A DNA stretch of 64,000 bases from Verrucomicrobiota bacterium (GTDB taxonomy: Bacteria > Verrucomicrobiota > Verrucomicrobiia > Limisphaerales > J093): positions 682,001-746,000 of the forward strand of contig JAOSKK010000023.1 of the NCBI GenBank assembly GCA_027493615.1, read 5' to 3'. The notes beneath the pieces are model-generated. The model was not told the DNA's origin and did no database searches. It saw nothing but the letters and a program-made list of their open reading frames with translations. Positions 49,187 to 58,155 of the stretch are shown here, in pieces. Numbering within the stretch: the first letter of the stretch is position 1; the number at the start of each line of letters is the position of its first letter. The position numbers were made by a program, and so were the translations under genes.

Positions 49187-49795
49187 CTAGCCGCCGCGAG
49201 TCGGCAGTTTCTTGACCAGCGCCTCCGCCGAGAACATCACGGAGTTGTACTGCGTGGTCCCCTTCATCAGGAGTCCGACGGTGCCGCTCCCGGTCAGTCG
49301 CTTCACGTCCATGTCATGGTAAAGCACCGTCCCCGTGGTTCCATCGACCACCCCCATGGCCAGGATGGTGCCGGTTTCGGCGCTAAAGAAGTGATTCCTC
49401 TGGCTGATGTCTTCGATGAGAAAGAGAAGGCAGTAGCGATGGCCGGGTGGGCAGATCGCCTTCAGAAGCTCCGGGTCGGGATGCTCCAAGAGGCCCGAAG
49501 GCACGGACGGCACCTCGAAATCGCGGAGGTAGATGGGTTCGTAGCCTCGCTTCCGCAGCGGGCTGCGAGTGAACTTCTTAATTCCGGCGGACATCTTGCG
49601 TTGGTTGACCTTCTGGCTGCGGTCCAGGCGGGCGTCGATCAGGGGCAGGACCGCGAGTTGCCGGATGTTCGCGAGGGGGAACTCGGCGCTGACATAGCTG
49701 GGCTCAGGCTTCGAAGGGGTCACGCAACCACACCAGAGGACCACCACCAGGATGAATACCACGCGAGCGGGCATGGGGGCTTTCATGGGGCTCAT
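49187..49795 (-). CDS. Exported lipoprotein (GNA1162/DUF799-like)
   Basis: 202 residues, start ATG 49795 (49786 is also possible). The lipobox is VVLWCGC. The mature part is alpha/beta (IRQLAVLPLIDARLD, FEVPSVPSGLLEHPDPELLK, YCLLFLIEDISQRN, TGTVLYHDMDVKRLTGSGTV). It resembles outer-membrane lipoproteins that assemble export pores or assist curli-type secretion (GNA1162/DUF799), a resemblance I consider moderate. The start overlaps the stop of the upstream lipoprotein gene (ATGA, 49792-49795), so the two are coupled and probably form one complex. Confidence 0.68.
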   Translation of the reverse strand: MSPMKAPMPARVVFILVVVLWCGCVTPSKPEPSYVSAEFPLANIRQLAVLPLIDARLDRSQKVNQRKMSAGIKKFTRSPLRKRGYEPIYLRDFEVPSVPSGLLEHPDPELLKAICPPGHRYCLLFLIEDISQRNHFFSAETGTILAMGVVDGTTGTVLYHDMDVKRLTGSGTVGLLMKGTTQYNSVMFSAEALVKKLPTRGG

Positions 49796-50471
49796 TTCTG
49801 AAGAGGCAGGAACAACTGGCGCACTGCCTGCCGGAGTTCCGGGCTGTCGACGGCCGGGCTGGCACGCAAGAGGATCGCATTCGTCCAGGCCGCAACCGCG
49901 GAGTCACGGAAGAACAGCGCCGTCCGGAACACCGTCATATGGGTCTGCGCCTGCCCCGACCACATGAGCGGGACCACATCATAACCATCGTCGCCCAGGC
50001 GCGCGTCCACCGAGCTGAAGAGCACGGCGGTGTTGCCTGTGAGGCCCAGACCATCCAGCAGCGCAGCCATCTCTCCCGGGTCCAGTCGAGCGCCCCGGGT
50101 TACCTGCAGCGAACGCTCTGACCAACTTCGAAGCTGTGCCGCGTCTTTCATGGACCATGGCTCGCTCTGCGGACCCACCGTTGGGACCCCGGCTGGCGCG
50201 CGAGCAGGCTTTCCGCAGCCGCGGTGAGCAGCAACTCCTGGGTGAGGCTGGCGCTCTGATAGGCTTGCGCTGTCTCCCGGCCGCGGAGATCAACGATCCG
50301 CCGTTGCGGCTCCAGCAGAAGGACGGTCTCAACCAAACGCAAGTCCGGAGAGGGGCGCGGCGAGGCAGTGGCTACGACCAAAGGCTTGCTCGCGCAGGAC
50401 GCCAGGATGACCGTCCCGACAAACCACAAACTCGCCCATCGCACAGGTGCCGTTCCGAAGGTCGGCTGCAC
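49792..50471 (-). CDS. Exported lipoprotein, partner of the DUF799-like protein
   Basis: About 226 residues from GTG 50471, with lipoprotein leader LWFVGTVILASC. The mature part has VETVLLLEPQRRIVDLRG, QSASLTQELLLTAAAESLLA, then after a break near 50190 LRSWSERSLQVTRGARLD and LGLTGNTAVLFSSVDARLGD. It ends in a helix AVRQLFLPLQK at 49792, overlapping the next gene's ATG. No named family is recognised. Its 5' end and upstream region are duplicated about 1.4 kb away (51781-51958), in front of an unrelated gene. Confidence 0.6.
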
Positions 50472-50548
50472 GTCCGCCTTCGTACGGCAAGGAGGGGCTG
50501 CCGTCCATCGCCAGAACTTGCGATGTGAGGCAGAGTAATCGGACCCAT
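50370..50548 (-). repeat. Segmental duplication copy A: lipoprotein 5' end and upstream region
   Basis: This aligns with 51781-51958 over about 178 bp. A 29-bp block is identical in both (50503-50531 and 51914-51942; contains CATCGCCAGAACTTGCG). It lies 32 bp upstream of the start codon in both copies, whereas the coding parts have diverged. The 50549-50814 remainder of this intergenic gap shows no gene. Confidence 0.7.
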
Positions 50549-50814
50549 TTCCCGGAACGCAGGTCCAACCACGACCGGTACTTTCCTGTAGCGGTCACTC
50601 CTGATCGTCGCCGGCCACTCGCCCCCGGCCACGACATCGGGACAAAGGTACCTTGGGAACGTGTCCTGCAGGGCCAAACGAGATGTGCCCAAGGACCGAT
50701 GGGAGTCCGAGTGACCAACGCGCAAAGGCGGGTCACAAATGGAGGAGTTGGGTGCACTGACGCTGGAAACCACTTGCAGATAGTGGTTGAACGGTGGTCA
50801 CCTCCCATCAGGCA

Positions 50815-51657
50815 TTAGTCTCCGATCAGTACCCTGAAGAACCGTGCCTGGCCGTCGGCGGCATCCAGAAACAGCTCCAGTGGCTGGCCGGTTCCCTCGA
50901 TGACAGTGCCCACGCTTTCCCACGCGGCACTTGGCAATCGTGGGCTCGACTGGACTTGGTACTTCTTTCGGAGTTCCGTCTGAAAGCCAACCCGCACCGC
51001 AGCGGTAGCCGTAACGATCAGTGGCTCCGTGACGGCCTCGATTGCGCCGATTTGGAGCATGATTCCATCGCTGCCATAAGGCCAGAACAGCGAAAAGGTG
51101 AACGTCGTGAAGATGCCGTTCAAGCGTACCGTGCCATTCGGATCATCGGCGTCCGGATAGTACGAACCAAAGACAACTGCGTTTGTCACCACGAACCGGC
51201 CGTCTCCCCCTAACTTTGTTATGCTTGAGACGCGAGGAACAAGGACTGACGCCAGGCTTTGCACGAGCAGAACGGGATCCTTCACTGGTCTGCTGAAAAC
51301 AACTGTATAGGATCTTGGTGTGGGGTCGATCCCGATCGACAAGGCGTCGGATTTCGGAAGCCGTGGTTCAAAGTCTGCTGTGTTGAACACGGTCGAGGAG
51401 CCATCGAGAACAGAGTAGCTTGGAAGGAGCCCGACGTCTCCAACGCCAATGCCCTCGAGTCTGACCGTGGTGCCACCGAGAGTTCCGATGGCAGTGTTCA
51501 GCACCGGACCGACGTTGACGCTCACCCAGTCCACCACCTGGACCTGCTGCCCAGAGAGCGGGACGGTGGCCGTTAGGAGGGCGAGCAAACCAAGAGGGCC
51601 ATAGAGGGCCCTTAAACGAGCAGACGTGCCATGAGGAATGCGGTCATGTATTCTCAT
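50815..51657 (-). CDS. Exported protein of unknown function
   Basis: 280 residues. I chose ATG 51657, which opens a normal signal peptide (YGPLGLLALLTATVPLSG), over the upstream in-frame GTG 51882, which belongs to a duplicated lipoprotein leader. The mature protein is beta-rich: VQVVDWVSVNVGPVLNTA, SYTVVFSRPVKDPVLLVQS, RFVVTNAVVFGSYYPDA, NGIFTTFTFSLFWPYG. It ends with the C-terminal module common on exported Verrucomicrobial proteins (VGFQTELRKKYQVQSS, AAWESVGTVIEGTG, ARFFRVLIGD). Its base use appears slightly richer in A/T than its neighbours. Function unknown. Confidence 0.65.
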   Translation of the reverse strand: MRIHDRIPHGTSARLRALYGPLGLLALLTATVPLSGQQVQVVDWVSVNVGPVLNTAIGTLGGTTVRLEGIGVGDVGLLPSYSVLDGSSTVFNTADFEPRLPKSDALSIGIDPTPRSYTVVFSRPVKDPVLLVQSLASVLVPRVSSITKLGGDGRFVVTNAVVFGSYYPDADDPNGTVRLNGIFTTFTFSLFWPYGSDGIMLQIGAIEAVTEPLIVTATAAVRVGFQTELRKKYQVQSSPRLPSAAWESVGTVIEGTGQPLELFLDAADGQARFFRVLIGD

Positions 51658-51780
51658 AGTATGAGTCAAGAGACACTTTACGGCCATGGAACTCGGGAAG
51701 TCCCGGTTAGCATAGCCAGCCACGATCATCCACCCCCGCCTCCGGCACCGGGAGCCCAGGGGGGCTCCCGACGATGCAGC

Positions 51781-51958
51781 GCTGACGACCAAGGTCTTGC
51801 TGGCGCAAGCAGCCAGCAAGACCGTCCCGAGCAGCACCAGACTTCCCCAGAGCACACGCCTCACTTCGAAGGTCGGGTCCACATCCGGTTTCGTAACGCA
51901 ACAAGGCAGCCCAGTCCATCGCCAGAACTTGCGATGTGAGGCGAAGTGATCAGACCCA
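51781..51958 (-). pseudogene. Segmental duplication copy B: orphan lipoprotein leader
   Basis: GTG 51882 opens a lipoprotein leader (LWGSLVLLGTVLLAACASK) clearly related to that of the gene at 49792-50471. After about 43 residues the resemblance ends and the frame runs through non-coding-looking sequence into the next gene. The upstream part shares an identical 29-bp block with copy A. It is best read as a truncated second copy. Confidence 0.65.
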
Positions 51959-51984
51959 TGTGGAGCTCGGATTGACCCACCCTG

Positions 51985-52614
51985 TCAGCGGCGCATCCAC
52001 TTCGCCGCCGCCGCGGTGCGGGAACGCACGTGCAGCTTCTCGTAGATGTGCCGCAGATGGGTCTGCACGGTAAAGATGCTCACGTCGAGGTGGCCCGCGG
52101 TCTCCTTCGAGGTCCAGCCGTTGGCCACCAACTCGAGAATCTCGGCTTCGCGGCGGGTCAGATCGGCAAGCTCCAGCGACCCAGGCGAACGCTCGTGGAA
52201 GGACTGCACGACCAGCCGCGCGATGGGGGCGGACATCGGCGCCCCGCCCGCCCGCGCCTCCCGGATGGCCTCGAGGACGACCGCCGAATCGCCGGCTTTG
52301 ACAAGGTAGCCGCTGGCGCCCGCCCGTAGCGCCGCGAACACGAGGCCGCTGTGCTCCTCCACGGTCAGCATGAGGATGGGAGTCTCCGGCAGTCGCTCCC
52401 GCAGCCCGCGGATGCATTCCAGTCCGTTCTCCCCGGGGAGATGGAGGTCCATCAGGATCACGTCCGGGCGGATCGCGGGCAGGCGGTCCAAGGCTGTTCG
52501 CGCATCGGCGCAAGCCCCCACGCAGGTGAACCCGGGCGTCTCGCGCAGCAGATCGGCCAGCGACTCCCGAAACGCCGCGTGATCCTCCACCAGGGCCACC
52601 CGGATCGGCGTCAC
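51985..52614 (-). CDS. NarL/FixJ-type response regulator
   Basis: 209 residues from GTG 52614. Receiver domain: IRVALVEDH at the start with acidic pair, phosphoacceptor Asp in DVILMDLHLPGENGLE, Thr in ILMLTVEEHSG, Lys in GYLVKAGD. The C-terminal LuxR helix-turn-helix has LTRREAEILELVANGWTSKE and FTVQTHLRHIYEKLHV. The GTG overlaps the stop of the sensor kinase gene (52611-52614), so the pair is translationally coupled and certainly forms one two-component system. Target genes are unknown; no adjacent transport or enzyme genes point to them. Confidence 0.92.
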   Translation of the reverse strand: MTPIRVALVEDHAAFRESLADLLRETPGFTCVGACADARTALDRLPAIRPDVILMDLHLPGENGLECIRGLRERLPETPILMLTVEEHSGLVFAALRAGASGYLVKAGDSAVVLEAIREARAGGAPMSAPIARLVVQSFHERSPGSLELADLTRREAEILELVANGWTSKETAGHLDVSIFTVQTHLRHIYEKLHVRSRTAAAAKWMRR

Positions 52615-55600
52615 AGCGGGACCTCCATGTCGAGGGTGGTGCCGTCGTGCGGGATGGAGGTAACGGTCAGGCGCCCTCCCAGCGACTCCACCCGGCGTCG
52701 GAGGTTCGCCAGACCCGCCCCGCGGTCGCGGCTGGATGCCCCGCCGGTGAGTCGTTCTTCCGGGTCGCGTGGCTCCTGGGCTGGTTGGCCGACGGCCATG
52801 CCCCGGCCGTTGTCGGCGACCGCCAGATGGAGCCAACCGCTCGTGAGCCGGAGTGCGAGGTGGATTTCGGAGGCTTCGCCGTGCTCGACCGCGTTGTGAA
52901 GCGCCTCCTTGAGGCTGAGGAACAGGCCCTGACGGAGCTCGGCACGCACGACCGCGGGCGGCCAGGTCGCGGGGAAATCCAGCCGGCAACGCACCCCCAG
53001 CGGGCCGAGGTATTCCTGGGCGAACACGGCCAGACGCGTGCCCAACTCGGCCAGCGTGTCGCAGTCGGGGTCGGTGGCCCAGATGACCTCCCGCATGGTC
53101 TGCGAGCCTGCCCGGACCGACGCCTCGACCTCGCCCAACCGTCGCGGCCACTCACGGGCGCCGGCGGAGTCGCGACGCAATCGTCCGAGCAACAACAGGG
53201 CGCGAGCCAGCCAGGCTCCGAGGTCGTCGTGCAGATCGCGGCTGATGCGGGCGCGTTCGCGGGCCAGGCGATTCTCCGCGGCCAGGCGTTCGAGACGCAC
53301 GCGGGCATGGACCCGACGCAGGTGAATGCCCAGCATGCCCGCGGCCAGCAACAGGATGACCGCAAGCTGGAGCCAGCGGGCCTGGTACCAGTGCGGCAGG
53401 AGGACGAAGGAGAACACCGCGGGTTCATCGCTCCAGATGCCGTGACGGTCCACGGCCAGCACGCGAAAGTGGTAGCGGCCCGGCGGCAGGCTGGCATAGC
53501 TCACAACCCGTTGCCGGCCTGCCTCGATCCAGCGATCGTCATGCCCCTGCAGTTGGTACCGGTAACGGGTCTTCTCGGGGGCCGTGAGGTTCACCGAAGC
53601 ATAGTGGAACTCCATGAACCGCCCCGAACCGGCGGACAGGGTGACCGGGGGGAGCGTGGACGAACCGGCAATCCGGCGGAAGGGCTTGCCGGCGCACCCC
53701 TTGTCGGCCGGCCCTGGTCACTGACGAAAGGGCCGACCAGGAGGCGATCGGTCGCACGGACCGTCTCGATGAGTACCGGTGTCGGCGGCGGAGGGTCCGC
53801 GACGTTGACGGGATCCACCACGGCCAGACCGTGGGTGGTGGGGAACCAGAGCCGGCCGTCGGGCGTGCGGGTACCCGCGGGTTGCCCCTCGCCGTTGGTC
53901 TCGCTGGCCGGCATCCCCTCGGCGCGGGTGAGCACGACGCAGCGCACCCGTTGCCGTTGGCCGGCCGCCACGGCGTTCAGGTCCTCGCGACCCACCCGGG
54001 TCAGCCCCCGATGCCCGCCGAGCCAGAGGGCGCCCTGTCCGTCGTCCACAATCTGGTTGACCAGGGGATCCACCAACCCATGCGCCTCGGTGAACGCGAA
54101 GAAGCGCCCCTCCCGCCACCGCGTCAGCCCCGACGGCGTCCCAATCCACAGCACCCCTTCCGCGTCCTCGTGCAGGGCGTAGACGGTCTGGCTGCCGAGT
54201 CCTTCGCCCATTCCCCACGCCTCGAACCGTCCTCCGGCCAACCGGTTCAGACCGCCCTTTCCTGTGCCAATCCAGAGCCTCCCCTCCCGGTCTTCGAGAA
54301 GGGCGTGGATCTCACCGTCTGTCAGGCGGCCTTGCGGCACCGCGCGGGCCCCGGCCGCCGCAAGCCCGGCACGCAACTCGGCCCGCGACACGCCCGCGGT
54401 CGGTACGGCCGAAGCGGGTCGCCAGATCCCGTCTTGCTCGGTCCACGCTTCGTCACCCCGGTGGTAGTCCATGTTGCCCGTCCGGAAGTGCCACCACGCC
54501 TCCCGGATCTCCGACTCGCCCTCTGCGGCGGCCGGCGGCGGAGCCGGAGGACGCGGCTCAAAGCACAGGAGGCCATCTTTCGTGCCTACCCACACGGCAC
54601 CCGCGCGATCCTCGTAGAGCGCCCGGATTTGGTGTGGCTTTGCCGGTTTGGGTACCGGCACGAAGGCGCCTGCCTCGCGGCGGAAGTGGAAAAGGCCCTC
54701 CTCGGCCGAGCCGATCCACAGGTCACCCGCACGGCTCTCCAGCACGCAACGGAGACTGGTGTCCAGTCTGCCCGGGCCGAGGGAGACGCATTCGGAACCG
54801 CCCTCAAACGCCCGAAGCAGGCCGCGGTCCGTGCCCACCCACACGCCCCCTTCCAGCGCCGGGCAGAGGGACCAGGCGGGGACGTGCTCGAGGGTCGAGA
54901 CCAGGTTCGGCGTTCGGACCGTCCTGGGGCGGAGCCGCCACAAGCCGTCACTCGCCGTGCCCAACCACAGGTTGCCCTCGCGATCCTCGAGCGCACAGCG
55001 AACGGTAACGCCTTCGAGCTCCGCGGCAACGGCGGGAACCACCCAGCGGCCACCGCGCGCGCAGGCCACCTCCCCTGGGCCAAAGTTCCAGACACCGTGG
55101 GAGGATGCCAGGAGCAGCCCCCGACCAGCGGGCGAAGCCGGCCCCCAGGATCCTCAGGCGCGACGGCGCTTTCGCGGACAGGATCGACCCATCCGACCCC
55201 ACCCCGGCTGCCGAACCACAAGCGTCCGTGGTCGTCAAAGGCGAGCGATTCCGCACCGTGGTCTGGATCCCCTGTCACTTTGGGCGGGGCCACCCAGACT
55301 TCGGCAAACGAACCCGTGCGCGGATCGAGGCGGTGCAGACCTGCGGAAGAGCCCACCCAGACCGTGCCTCGACCGTCCTCCGCCACGGCGTGGACGAAGG
55401 CCGCAGCGGGGCGTGGAGGGGCATAGGTCCGAAACTGCTCGCCGTCCCAGTGCGCCAGGCCCCCGTTGGTGCCCACCCACAGTCCACCGCGTCTCCCTGC
55501 GGCCAGGCAATGGATACCATCGGCGGGGAGACCCTGCGCTCGGTGGAAGAGGTGGAAGGCACCGTCTCCCCAGCATGCCAATCCCTTCTTGGTGCCCACC

Positions 55601-55923
55601 CAGAGCCGTCCTTCATCGTCCTCGAGGAGTGCGGTACAGACCGAGTCCTGCAGCCAATCCGCCATCGGCGGTGAGGCGACCGGTGTGAACTCCAGGCCAT
55701 CAAAGCGCACCAGGCCACCTCGCGCGCCCACCAGCAGGTAGCCGTCCTGCATCGGCCAGAGACATTCAATCCGGTTCTGGGGCAGGCCTTCCTCGCTGGT
55801 CCACCGACGCGTCTGGAAGTCCGGGACCGCCGCCGGGCTGGCGTGCCCGAGCAAGCAGCCCGCCACGGAGGCGGCGAACCACCTCCAGCACCACCGCTTG
55901 TTGTGTGGGGCCTGCCTGAACAT
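52611..55923 (-). CDS. Sensor histidine kinase with periplasmic propeller (Reg_prop-Y_Y_Y-HisKA_3)
   Basis: About 1100 residues, one-helix membrane sensor. ATG 55923 gives a signal segment (RWFAASVAGCLLGHASP). Two seven-bladed propellers of Reg_prop repeats follow (LLEDDEGRLWVGTKKGLACW, ALEDREGNLWLGTASDGLW, ALHEDAEGVLWIGTPSGLTRW). Then come a Y_Y_Y domain (RYRYQLQGHDDRWIEAG, LPPGRYHFRVLAVDRHG), a membrane helix (LQLAVILLLAAGMLGIHL), the HisKA_3 box with phospho-His in ISRDLHDDLGA, and HATPase_c motifs EALHNAVEHG, VADNGRGM and GAGLANLRRR. Breaks lie between 55090 and 55180 and near 53690. Such sensors in Bacteroidetes and Verrucomicrobia often detect oligosaccharides; the ligand here is unknown. 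Coupled to the response regulator. Confidence 0.87.
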
Positions 55924-56001
55924 GCCAGTGCGTCGATCCGCAAAGGGGGCGCGACCAGCCTTATCGCTACTCCCGGGTGTCTGTCCACGGGAATCCACGG
56001 C

Positions 56002-56116
56002 TGGGGTCAGCCCTTAACAATTAAGCAAGCGATCAATTGCGGTCCGCGGCAGGGAGCGCAAGCTCCAAAGGGCATTGCGTTTCGTCTCGAAACCCAATTC
56101 TCAAGGGCTGACCCCA
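56002..56116. mobile_element. 115-bp MITE-like element with perfect 14-bp inverted ends
   Basis: TGGGGTCAGCCCTT (56002-56015) and its exact reverse complement (56103-56116) bound a non-coding core that is AT-rich near the ends (AACAATTAAG..., CCCAATTCTC). The GGGGTC tips recur at 28687-28784. Ends of this type occur with RAYT (REP-associated tyrosine) transposases, so it is probably non-autonomous. It stands 80 bp upstream of the sensor kinase start, inside its probable promoter region, and supplies the stop codon of a truncated gene on the minus strand. Confidence 0.7.
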
Positions 56117-56280
56117 CCTCGGTTCCCCTCACCTGCGGTGAGGCAGGCGATCAGGTCGAGGAGCTCCTCCCGCGGGAGGACGTCCACGAGACCCTTGGGC
56201 ACCGGGGAAAGCCGAAAAGGGGGCCGCCCCGAATGGCGCTTGGACCGGACGTCGATGCTCGTGAGACACTGAGACTGTAA
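56101..56280 (-). pseudogene. 3' remnant of a PVC-type haem-domain/dehydrogenase gene
   Basis: On the minus strand about 56 residues read RLSPVPKGLVDVLPREELLD followed by LIACLTAGEG. This strongly resembles the conserved C-terminus of large Planctomycete/Verrucomicrobia exported proteins with a cytochrome domain (typical ending LVDVLTKEELLDLLAYLL). Nothing upstream of about 56280 continues it, and the TGA stop (56101-56103) lies in the MITE end. So both borders are rearranged. Confidence 0.5.
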
Positions 56281-56290
56281 CAGGCCTCTG

Positions 56291-56846
56291 TTGCTCCCAC
56301 CCTCCAGCTTCCCCCCTCTGCCTGTCCCCCTCCAGCCCTCTGCACTGTTGTCACCCGTGGGGTCGCCATCCGAACCGGTTCCTCGACCAGTCGCTGCTCA
56401 ACGCCCGCGTGCTGTTCTGGATCCCCCCATCAAGGGGGAACATGTCGCCAACGCCCGTGCCGGCGGCGACTTCTGTCGGGTCGTCCTCCTGGGCGACCGG
56501 CAACCCACCCTCACCGTGGTCGGTGAGCACGAAGGCCGGTTGGCCTGGACCACGCGGACATTCCAACTGACGGATTGACCGCCAGAGGCCTCGACCCGGA
56601 CCCTCGGGCGTCGCCTGGCTGGGGCCAGGCTCCATTCGCCGACCGCCCCGGCAGCGGACGGCCGTGCTCTCGCCGTGAGGGAGCCGGAAGCCTCCGGGCT
56701 GGCCCTTATGATCCCCATCGAGACGTGTCAAGAAATGGGAAGCATTAGCCAAATTCCGGGAAGCCGGCGCGGGGTAGCTCCGCTAGAGTCCGCACCGTTC
56801 CCACAGGCGGTCTGAGTCGTCTGGAAACCATGATACTCGACGCGCA
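56291..56846. other. Gap with a possible small gene fragment
   Basis: On the plus strand 56440-56578 reads HVANARAGGDFCRVVLLGD then QPTLTVVGEHEGRLAW and stops. This looks like the C-terminal end of a real protein that I cannot identify; upstream of it a different frame (FLDQSLLNARVLFWI) may belong to the same fragment. From 56580 to 56846 I see no gene. The promoter of the cytochrome operon should lie here, but no convincing boxes stand out. Confidence 0.3.
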
Positions 56847-57348
56847 ATGAGCCGTTTCTCCTGCCTCCTCAGGCGGTTCGACTGGTCCTTCTGACCACCG
56901 GCATCGTGGGCACCTATCTGGTGGCCCGCTCGCTCCTCACCCCCCAGTCCTTCGGCGAGTACGGCTGGTACCGCGGCGCAGCCCTGATGGAACTGGCCAG
57001 CCACGACCGGGTCTATGCGGGGAGCGTGGCGTGTGAGGAGTGCCACTCGGAGCAACAGAGCGTGCTGCTCGCCAACGCGCACCGGGCCCTCTCGTGCGAA
57101 GCCTGCCATGGCCCTGCCCAGTCGCACGCGGACAACCCTGATCTGAAGCCGCAGATCCTGAACTACAGCCATTGTGTCCGCTGCCACGAGGCCAACCCCT
57201 CGAGGCCGCCGTGGCACAAACAGATCGTGGCGAAGTCCCATTACCCCGGTGACTCGTGCACCGAATGCCATCTGCCTCACAACCCCGCCGAGGCCCCCCG
57301 GAACCCACCACCGAGGCGGCGCCGTCCACCGTCCCCGAGGTCCCATGA
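56847..57348 (+). CDS. Membrane-anchored tetrahaem c-type cytochrome
   Basis: About 165 residues. One N-terminal membrane helix (VLLTTGIVGTYLVARSLL) is followed by four haem-binding motifs: CEECH, CEACH, CVRCH and CTECH, with His-rich spacing (HRALSCEACHGPAQSH, NYSHCVRCHEAN). The start ATG 56847 is in another frame and a break is needed near 56870. A run of six C at 57294-57299 hides the true end; with one C added the frame reads PPEPTTEAAPSTVPEVP and stops at 57348, overlapping the next ATG. The protein should carry electrons in the periplasm to or from the FeS/NrfD proteins encoded next. Confidence 0.8.
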
Positions 57349-58154
57349 AACCCCGACTTTCGCGCCGCACCCTCCTGGGCAGACTGAGTGCTCTCCTCGC
57401 GGGCGCGGCCGTGCTGCCGGCCGTGCAGCGGGCCAAGGCCGCGGTCCGCAAGATCCTCGTCACCGCGAACGCGCCGCCGGGCTATGACCCGGCCGACCAC
57501 AAGTGGGTCATGGCCGTCGATGCCCACCGGTGCATTGGGTGCGGCCTGTGCGTCGAGGCCTGCAAACAGGAAAATCACGTCCCCGAGGGCCCCTATTTCC
57601 GCACCTGGGTCGAGCGCTACATCCTCGCCAAACCCGCACCGGGTTCAGGGGAGGCACGGGGCGACGTTCATGTGGACTCTCCCAACGGAGGCATGCACGG
57701 CTATCCTGCGAGCCCGATCCCGGCGGAGGAGATCCAGCACTCCTTCTACGTCCCCAAGCTCTGCAACCTGTGCCACCACTCGCCCTGCGTCCAAGTGTGC
57801 CCGGTCGGGGCCACGTTCGATGCCCCCGACGGGGCCGTGTTGGTCGATCCGAAGCACTGCATCGGCTGCGGCTTCTGCATCCAGGCCTGCCCGTACGGGT
57901 GCAGGTTCCTCAGTCCCGTGACGAAGGTGGCGGAGAAGTGCACCCTCTGCTATCACCGCATCACGCGGGGGCTTCGTCCTGCCTGCGTCGAGGTTTGCCC
58001 CACGCAGGCGCGCGTCTTCGGTGATCTGAAGCATCCGGGGCCGGACGACCCGATCCAGAAGTTCTACCGCAAGAACCGGGTCCAGGCCCTCAAACCGCAC
58101 CTCGGCACCGAACCGCGCCTGTTGTACGCCGGCATCGACAAGGAGGTCCGGTAG
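57345..58154 (+). CDS. Tat-exported 4x[4Fe-4S] ferredoxin subunit (NrfC/HybA-like)
   Basis: 269 residues, intact, start ATG 57345 overlapping the cytochrome stop. Twin-arginine leader SRRTLLGRLSALLAGAAVLP. Four cysteine clusters: CIGCGLCVEACKQEN, CNLCHHSPCVQVCPVGA, CIGCGFCIQACPYGCRF and CTLCYHRITRGLRPACVEVC, the pattern of DmsB/NrfC/HybA proteins. It faces the periplasm and passes electrons between the cytochrome and the NrfD membrane subunit. The next gene starts 1 bp after its stop. No molybdopterin or hydrogenase subunit is encoded nearby. Confidence 0.9.
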   Translation: MKPRLSRRTLLGRLSALLAGAAVLPAVQRAKAAVRKILVTANAPPGYDPADHKWVMAVDAHRCIGCGLCVEACKQENHVPEGPYFRTWVERYILAKPAPGSGEARGDVHVDSPNGGMHGYPASPIPAEEIQHSFYVPKLCNLCHHSPCVQVCPVGATFDAPDGAVLVDPKHCIGCGFCIQACPYGCRFLSPVTKVAEKCTLCYHRITRGLRPACVEVCPTQARVFGDLKHPGPDDPIQKFYRKNRVQALKPHLGTEPRLLYAGIDKEVR

Positions 58155-58155
58155 C

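Noticed and set aside
50815..51882. A lipoprotein of 355 residues starting at GTG 51882
   Set aside because: Its first 43 residues belong to a duplicated leader from the gene at 49792-50471, followed by non-coding-looking sequence. The gene proper starts at ATG 51657 with its own signal peptide.
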